Shown here one piece after another: positions 58,763 through 64,000 of a stretch of 64,000 nt of DNA. Every line of letters starts with the position of its first letter. Position 1 is the first letter of the stretch. The DNA is from Pseudopedobacter sp035496935 (GTDB lineage: Bacteria > Bacteroidota > Bacteroidia > Sphingobacteriales > Sphingobacteriaceae), in contig DATJED010000011.1 of NCBI GenBank assembly GCA_035496935.1, positions 1 through 64,000 of the forward strand, in the 5' to 3' direction. Position numbers and translations under genes: made by a program. The notes under the pieces are model-generated. The model was given only the letters and a program-made list of their open reading frames with translations, did no database searches and was not told where the DNA came from.

Positions 58763-61672
58763 ATGAAACATATTTATTATACACTTTTTGTCATCCTCAT
58801 ATCCTTCAGCGCCAAAGCGCAGGGGAATAATTTTATCATCGTTTCAGGAACTATTATTAATCAGGATGACCAATTGCCTTTGCCGGGAGCAAGCATCACG
58901 ATAAAAAATACGGTTAACGGTACCTCTACAGATGCCAACGGAAAATTCCATTTACGTACCAAGGCAGTCTATCCTTTTAATCTGGTAGTTTCAAGTTTGG
59001 GATTTAAATCTCAGGAGTTTGAAGTTAAAGGTCCAGGTTCCGATTTAAAAATAGCTTTACTTACGCAATCTCAACTAGGGCAGGAAGTGGTAGTTACTGC
59101 TTCACGTGTGGAAGAAAGCATCCTCAAATCGCCAGTAGCGATTGAAAAGTTGGATATCCGGGCAATCCGAGAATCACCAGCGCCGAGCTTTTACGATGCG
59201 CTTGAAAACGTGAAAGGCGTACAAATGACTACTTCAAGTTTAACTTTTAAGGTGCCTAACACCCGTGGGTTTAACATCCCAAACAATTTTCGGTTTGTGC
59301 AATTGGTGGACGGCGTGGACATGCAAGCTGCTACTTTAGGTGTGCCGTTGGGTAATGCCATTGGGCCAACAGAACTGGATATTGCCAGCGTAGAAATTAC
59401 ACCAGGGGCAGCGTCTGCTTTATACGGGATGAATGCCATTAACGGAATGGCCAACTTGTTAACAAAAAGTCCGTTTTATTACCAAGGGCTAAGCGTTTAT
59501 CAAAAAACAGGTCTAAATCATGTCGGCGGCGGAACTGGCAGAGATTTAAGTAACCTTACCGAAACAGCGGTCAGATATGCCAAGGCTTATAACAATAAAG
59601 TGGCTTTTAAGTTAAATGTGGATTATTTAAGAGGAACGGACTGGTTGTCTAATACAACAACCAATCAAAATCCGAATAACTTAAATACTGCAAATCCTAG
59701 CTTTCCGGAATTAAATGCAGACGCTGACAACCCTGCCTACGATGCTTGGAACAAGTACGGCGACGATAATGGGAGTAACGGCGTTACCCTTAGCGGACTA
59801 ACCATCCCCGGTAAAACCGGAAGCCAAAGTATTTTGGTACGAAGAACAGGTTATTGGGAAAAAGATGTAACCAAGCCAACGGTTGATAATTTAAAATTTG
59901 ATGCAGCCTTACATTATCGTTTCAACGATAAGACAGAACTTTCTTACAGTTACCGTTATGGTAAATTAGATGGTCTTTTCCAGCGTGGCAACAAAATTCA
60001 GATGGATAATGTGACCGTTCAAAACCATAAGCTGGAATTAAAGGGAAACAATTATTTTGTTAAATCTTATGTTTCTGTAGAAAATACGGGCGATTCTTAT
60101 AACATAAAGCCTTTGGTAGATAATTTAGATATCACCAGCGGAGGCACAAACGCCGTTTGGGGAGCCAAATATAAAGTCGCTTTGCAAAATGCCTTAAACG
60201 CAGGAACTCCTTTGGCAGAAGCTTTAAAAATTGGAAGAGTTGCCGCCGATGCAAGCAGGGTCGAACCCGGAACACCTGCATTTAATAACTTAAAAAACAC
60301 CATTATTAAAATAAATAATTGGGATAACGGAGCCGTAATAGCAGGTGCGCCAGCAACAGGCGGAGCGTGGTTAAATCAGCACAGTAGAACTTACCATACC
60401 GATGCGCAGTGGAATTTATCAGATAAAGTAAAATATTTTGATCTGTTGATAGGTGCAGATGCTAGAATTTATGAGGTAATCCCGGATGGAAACAACTTTG
60501 TAGATTTCAGCAGACCTGTAGCGGAAAGAAACACACCATTAGCAGATGGTTCTTTTGGGGAAAACGTTTACTACAAGAAATTCGGGGGTTTTGCGCAAGT
60601 TACCAAAACCTTCTTTAAGGAAAAATTAAAGCTCTTTGGGTCTTTGAGGTTAGATTACAATCCCGAATTTCAAGCAAAACTAAACCCAAGATTAGCGGCA
60701 GTTTATACCGTAGCAGAACGTCATAACTTTAGGGTGTCTGTTCAAAACGGATATAGATTTCCGGCTTTGTTTGAAGCCATTTCTTTTGTTAACAACGGAA
60801 ACGTAAGAAGGGTAGGCGGTTTATCGTACATTAACGAAGGCTTAAATTATCTGGATAATTCTTACACCTTAGCATCAAGCGATGTTTTTAACGCAGCATT
60901 GAATGCAGATGTAGCAAACGGTTTAACTCTGCAAGAAGCGGCATTAAAAAACAGAGATCTATTAAAAGTTACCAACCTTTCTGCCACCAGGCCAGAGCGT
61001 ATCAACTCGTTGGAAGCGGGCTACAAAAGTGTATTGCTCGATAATAAATTAGTAATAGATGTAGATGCTTACTTAAATGAATACGATGGCTTTCTAGGCC
61101 AGGTTGAAGTTTCCGTTCCTTATACCACAGGATTTGGTCAGCAAGTTCAGGTAGGTTCAGATGAGGCAGTTTACGCTATGATCAGAGCAAATCGTGACAA
61201 ACAGCAGACCCGTTACCGAGTTTATACCAATGCCAAGAATAAGTACAACAACTACGGTTCATCTTTAGGTTTAACTTATAATTTTTATCAAAAATATACG
61301 ATTGCCGGTAACGTAAGCTATAATACGATTTCTGAAAATAAACAAAAAGACGTTTTTGTAACTGGTTTTAACACGCCAAACTGGACTACTAATTTATCTT
61401 TTGGAAACAGGGAAATTGTTAAGAACCTGGGATTTAATGTGGTTTGGAGATGGCAAGATGCTTTCTTATGGGAAAGTCCGTTAGTCAACGGCGAGGTTGA
61501 AGCGTTCAACACCTTTGACGCACAAATTACCTACAAAGTGCCTCAGGCAAAAGCAAACATCAAAGCCGGAGGCTCAAATATATTCAATACAAAATATGTA
61601 CAGTATGCCGGCGGACCAACGCTTGGTGGTTTATACTACGTCGCCATTACATTTGACGGTTTACTAAATTAA
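58763..61672 (+). CDS. TonB-dependent receptor with carboxypeptidase-like N-domain
   Basis: A 969-residue outer-membrane receptor with a signal peptide (cleavage after SFSAKA). Residues about 25-105 form the carboxypeptidase-regulatory-like domain (LPLPGASITIKNTVNGTSTD). A TonB-box region GQEVVVTASRVEES, a plug with NTRGFNIPNNFRFVQLVDG and PGAASALYGMNAINGMANL, and a long barrel follow. There is no SusD partner. The TauE/SafE gene downstream and the Rrf2 gene upstream suggest a sulfur compound as substrate; this is inference. Confidence 0.92.
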   Translation: MKHIYYTLFVILISFSAKAQGNNFIIVSGTIINQDDQLPLPGASITIKNTVNGTSTDANGKFHLRTKAVYPFNLVVSSLGFKSQEFEVKGPGSDLKIALLTQSQLGQEVVVTASRVEESILKSPVAIEKLDIRAIRESPAPSFYDALENVKGVQMTTSSLTFKVPNTRGFNIPNNFRFVQLVDGVDMQAATLGVPLGNAIGPTELDIASVEITPGAASALYGMNAINGMANLLTKSPFYYQGLSVYQKTGLNHVGGGTGRDLSNLTETAVRYAKAYNNKVAFKLNVDYLRGTDWLSNTTTNQNPNNLNTANPSFPELNADADNPAYDAWNKYGDDNGSNGVTLSGLTIPGKTGSQSILVRRTGYWEKDVTKPTVDNLKFDAALHYRFNDKTELSYSYRYGKLDGLFQRGNKIQMDNVTVQNHKLELKGNNYFVKSYVSVENTGDSYNIKPLVDNLDITSGGTNAVWGAKYKVALQNALNAGTPLAEALKIGRVAADASRVEPGTPAFNNLKNTIIKINNWDNGAVIAGAPATGGAWLNQHSRTYHTDAQWNLSDKVKYFDLLIGADARIYEVIPDGNNFVDFSRPVAERNTPLADGSFGENVYYKKFGGFAQVTKTFFKEKLKLFGSLRLDYNPEFQAKLNPRLAAVYTVAERHNFRVSVQNGYRFPALFEAISFVNNGNVRRVGGLSYINEGLNYLDNSYTLASSDVFNAALNADVANGLTLQEAALKNRDLLKVTNLSATRPERINSLEAGYKSVLLDNKLVIDVDAYLNEYDGFLGQVEVSVPYTTGFGQQVQVGSDEAVYAMIRANRDKQQTRYRVYTNAKNKYNNYGSSLGLTYNFYQKYTIAGNVSYNTISENKQKDVFVTGFNTPNWTTNLSFGNREIVKNLGFNVVWRWQDAFLWESPLVNGEVEAFNTFDAQITYKVPQAKANIKAGGSNIFNTKYVQYAGGPTLGGLYYVAITFDGLLN

Positions 61673-61798
61673 TTTCGAGATATTTTAATAAGAGTAAAGA
61701 AAGGGATTGCGCAAAAAAGCACCTGTGCGAAAAAAAGATTTTTGGTTCTTTTCATCTGAAAAGAATAAATAGAAGGAAAAAGATTAAACAAAAACAAC

Positions 61799-61826
61799 GC
61801 AGGGTTCTCGAAAAGAGAAACCCTGC
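61799..61826 (+). promoter_or_regulatory. Hairpin in the leader of the tauE-like gene
   Basis: Stem GCAGGGTTCTC/GAGAAACCCTGC with one bulge, between the receptor gene and the permease ATG (30 bases downstream). No T run follows; it may be a processing or stability element. Confidence 0.45.
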
Positions 61827-61855
61827 TTGAACAAAAACTAAAAAATCTGATAAAG

Positions 61856-62788
61856 ATGATTTCACCAAAACAAAATATACCTGTTTCGCAAGAAAACCCA
61901 CCTTACTCCGAACGAAAGTGGAAAAAAACTGCCACCATAAGTTTAGTGGTTTTTGGAGTTCTCATCATTGGTGCTTCGGTTCTCCAATATTATTCATTTG
62001 CCAAAATTGAGGCCTTTTTTGTGCATCATATTGACAGCGCTTTTCTGTTTATGTTAGCCGTAGGTTTTTTTGCACAATTAGTTGATGGCGCTTTAGGAAT
62101 GGGTTATGGTGTTATCTCAACTACATTGTTGCTTTCCGGAGGTTTAAATCCTGCGGTAATTTCGGGCAGTATCCACACTGCCGAAATGTTTTCGAGCGGA
62201 GCTTCGGGTTTTAGCCATTATAAATTCGGGAACGTAAATAAGAAGCTATTTAAAACACTGTTAATTCCTGGTGTTTTAGGCGCAATAGCCGGTGCTGTTT
62301 TGTTAGGTTATGCTGGCGATAGTTATGCGGACTACATTAAACCCATTATTTCGGCTTATACTTTTGTTTTAGGTGTCCGTATTTTATCTCATGCTTTTAA
62401 AAAAGAAGTAAAGCCAAAGAAAATAAAACGGGCTGGCTGGCTTGCGGGTTTCGGTGGTTTTTTGGATTCTTTTGGTGGTGGCGGCTGGGGCCCAATTGTT
62501 ACCAGCACTTTAATAGCGAAAGGAAAAACACCTAAATACGTCATCGGTTCGGTAAGTTTAACGGAGTTTTTTGTTACCATGGCAAGTGCGCTTACTTTTT
62601 TTATCATATTAGGTGTAAGTCATTTAGGCGCTATTTTTGGGTTGATTGCTGGCGGTTTGTTGGCAGCGCCAATTGCAGCGAGACTAACAGGGAAACTGCC
62701 TGTAAAAAAGATGTTTATAGGTGTAGGGATAGTGGTTTTAATTTCGAGTATAAGAATTTTATGGCATTCACTCCATCAATTTTTATAG
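61856..62788 (+). CDS. TauE/SafE-family sulfite/organosulfonate permease
   Basis: A 310-residue inner-membrane protein with about eight spans. The two family half-repeats are visible: FFAQLVDGALGMGYGVISTTLLLSGG and GFLDSFGGGGWGPIVTSTLIAKG. The family exports or imports sulfite, sulfonates or related anions. It follows the receptor gene by 183 bases on the same strand and may be co-transcribed. Together with the Rrf2 gene this points to a sulfur-acquisition locus; direction and substrate are not known. Confidence 0.92.
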   Translation: MISPKQNIPVSQENPPYSERKWKKTATISLVVFGVLIIGASVLQYYSFAKIEAFFVHHIDSAFLFMLAVGFFAQLVDGALGMGYGVISTTLLLSGGLNPAVISGSIHTAEMFSSGASGFSHYKFGNVNKKLFKTLLIPGVLGAIAGAVLLGYAGDSYADYIKPIISAYTFVLGVRILSHAFKKEVKPKKIKRAGWLAGFGGFLDSFGGGGWGPIVTSTLIAKGKTPKYVIGSVSLTEFFVTMASALTFFIILGVSHLGAIFGLIAGGLLAAPIAARLTGKLPVKKMFIGVGIVVLISSIRILWHSLHQFL

Positions 62789-62869
62789 AAAATTGATTAA
62801 ATAGCGTTTACTGATGTTTTTTCATCAACTAAAATCATAAATTTATATCGATACAAATCCAAATAAGAC

Positions 62870-63763
62870 ATGAAACCTATTTATTTAAGTGATGCCGGAC
62901 CAAAAGTTTCTCCTGCTGTTTACGGCTTTTACCGTTGGAACGATTTAGAAACTGATCTTCCGCAAAAGATGGAAGAAATTTTTAACCTATGTCTGGATTT
63001 AGGGATCAATACCTTTGACCACGCTGATATTTACGGAAATTACAGATGTGAGGAGGAATTTGGCAAGATGTTGCAAAAAAGTGCGGTAAAGCGTGAAGAT
63101 ATTGTTTTGTTCACTAAATGCGGTTTATGCGAGCCTCATCCGTCAAGACCTAATATCAAAACCAGATATTTAGATTCTTCTGCACAACATATCAACGCAA
63201 GTTTGCATCAATCATTAAAAAACCTAAAAACAGATTATGTTGATGTTTTTTTGCTGAACAATTTAGATCCAACTGCAGATTTAGAAGAAACCGCCGCCGA
63301 GCTTTTTAAGCTAAAACAAGAAGGGAAGATTAAAACCGTCGGTTTAAGCAATTTCAACGTTTTTCAGCACCAGCTGTTGTCATCGTACCTTAAAATGCCA
63401 ATTGTTACCAATCATGTAGAGCTTAATTTATTAAATACCAGTGCTTTAGAAAACGGACAGATAGATTACATGAAACAAAAATACATGCGTCCGTTTGCGC
63501 TTGCGCCTTTAGCCGAAGGAAGAATCGCTGTCGGAATGGATTTATCTGAAGTGGTGATGAGGGAAAAGTTAGATGTTTTGGCAGAAAAATACAATACTAC
63601 CTTAGAGTCTATTGCAGTTGCTTGGTTGCTTAAACTTGGCGCTTTGCCGTTAATTGGAACACGAAACGAAAACAGAATTAGAAACATAGTTGCTGCTTTT
63701 GATATCGAACTTGACAGACAGGATTGGCATAACCTTTATAACAGCACCCGTATTTTTAAATAG
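62870..63763 (+). CDS. Aldo/keto reductase
   Basis: A 297-residue NADPH-dependent oxidoreductase of the AKR superfamily, closest in style to YdhF. The catalytic set is D (NTFDHADIYG), Y (same block), K (FTKCG) and H (NNLD in place of the usual HRPD in VDVFLLNNLDPTADL). The loss of that histidine (asparagine here) is notable; YdhF-type enzymes usually have HRPD. C-terminal NADPH-binding residues are in LPLIGTRNENRIRNI. The next gene begins six bases later. Confidence 0.9.
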   Translation: MKPIYLSDAGPKVSPAVYGFYRWNDLETDLPQKMEEIFNLCLDLGINTFDHADIYGNYRCEEEFGKMLQKSAVKREDIVLFTKCGLCEPHPSRPNIKTRYLDSSAQHINASLHQSLKNLKTDYVDVFLLNNLDPTADLEETAAELFKLKQEGKIKTVGLSNFNVFQHQLLSSYLKMPIVTNHVELNLLNTSALENGQIDYMKQKYMRPFALAPLAEGRIAVGMDLSEVVMREKLDVLAEKYNTTLESIAVAWLLKLGALPLIGTRNENRIRNIVAAFDIELDRQDWHNLYNSTRIFK

Positions 63764-63769
63764 CTGGAA

Positions 63770-64000
63770 GTGATAAAATCTATTTGCGTTTATTGCGGTG
63801 CTAATTTTAATGGCGACGAAGATTTAAAAGTCGTTGTTGAGGAGTTGGCTTTACTCATGGTAAAAAACAATATCAAATTGGTTTTTGGCGGAGGAAGTGT
63901 GGGCGTAATGGGCTTAATTGCCGATGCAGTTTTAAAGAACGGAGGTGAAGCTATCGGTGTTATTCCGGCTTTTTTGATGGATAAAGAAGTCGGTCACAAA
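63770..64000 (+). CDS. LOG-family Rossmann protein (TIGR00730), partial
   Basis: The frame starts at a GTG (63770) and runs off the window end after 77 codons. IKSICVYCGANFNGDE and KLVFGGGSVGVMGLIADAVL match the N-terminal half of LOG-family proteins, which hydrolyse cytokinin riboside monophosphates or AMP in known members. The later PGGxGTxxE motif is outside the window. It is probably co-transcribed with the aldo/keto reductase gene. Confidence 0.85.
   Translation, partial: MIKSICVYCGANFNGDEDLKVVVEELALLMVKNNIKLVFGGGSVGVMGLIADAVLKNGGEAIGVIPAFLMDKEVGHK

Noticed and set aside
60230..60265. GGGTCGAACCC taken as a possible tRNA T-arm
   Set aside because: It lies inside the reading frame of the TonB-dependent receptor and no acceptor or anticodon arm can be built around it.

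Overview
The window looks like a chromosomal segment of a Bacteroidota member, most likely a Sphingobacteriaceae genome close to Pedobacter. The evidence is low GC with AT-rich gaps, a fused SecDF, a type III glutamine synthetase, a T9SS-type C-terminal sorting domain, several TonB-dependent receptors, FabV, a eukaryote-like NrdB, and the Bacteroidota -7 promoter element TAnnTTTG in front of at least 13 genes. The genus is an inference; the phylum is well supported. Most genes are housekeeping. No rRNA, tRNA, CRISPR array or prophage was seen.

Layout. 1-170: the end of an insertion sequence (C-terminal 36 codons of a transposase). 570-8811: secreted subtilase, thymidine kinase, an unrecognised acidic protein, GH25 lysozyme, YjbQ, and glutamine synthetase III. 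9287-11704: ammonium transporter plus an OmpL-like porin, divergent from the synthetase, forming a nitrogen-acquisition block. 11.8-18.6 kb: TonB, RlmF, DinB, GNAT, SecDF, DHFR. 18.8-23.4 kb, minus strand: MsrB, a Cys-rich CWC protein, and class Ia ribonucleotide reductase nrdB-nrdA preceded by an adenosylcobalamin riboswitch. 23.5-28.4 kb: RlpA-like protein, GIN-domain protein, M1 peptidase, a HipA-like kinase/DUF3037 pair and a DUF4142 lipoprotein. 28.5-36.0 kb: cysteine synthesis (EpsC-CysM), RlmD, FabV, a long PurF-like amidophosphoribosyltransferase. 36.4-45.6 kb: two tandem paralogous lipoproteins with KxKxDGDE repeats, GH3-like adenylating enzyme, an HELGH protein with small unknown genes, SucC, a LolD-type ABC/unknown/HAD-like operon, S41 protease. 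45.6-50.4 kb: phosphoglucomutase, lipoprotein, a two-component system. 50.6-53.5 kb: a second cobalamin riboswitch with a BtuB-like receptor and a DUF6580 membrane protein. 53.6-57.8 kb: an M16 peptidase pair and guaB. 58.0-62.8 kb: an Rrf2 regulator divergent from a large TonB-dependent receptor and a TauE/SafE permease, with palindromic candidate operators between them. 62.9-64 kb: aldo/keto reductase and a LOG-family gene cut by the window end.

The clearest regulatory theme is vitamin B12. One riboswitch sits on corrinoid uptake (50.7 kb) and another on the B12-independent ribonucleotide reductase (23.2 kb), which suggests that the cell turns class Ia RNR down when B12 is available and carries a B12-dependent RNR elsewhere. 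Two other themes are a family of about 105-bp repeats with inverted ends (36.2 and 57.8 kb) and promoter elements so close to start codons that several mRNAs should be leaderless or nearly so. Several start codons are re-placed here on the basis of promoters, lipoboxes or family N-termini.
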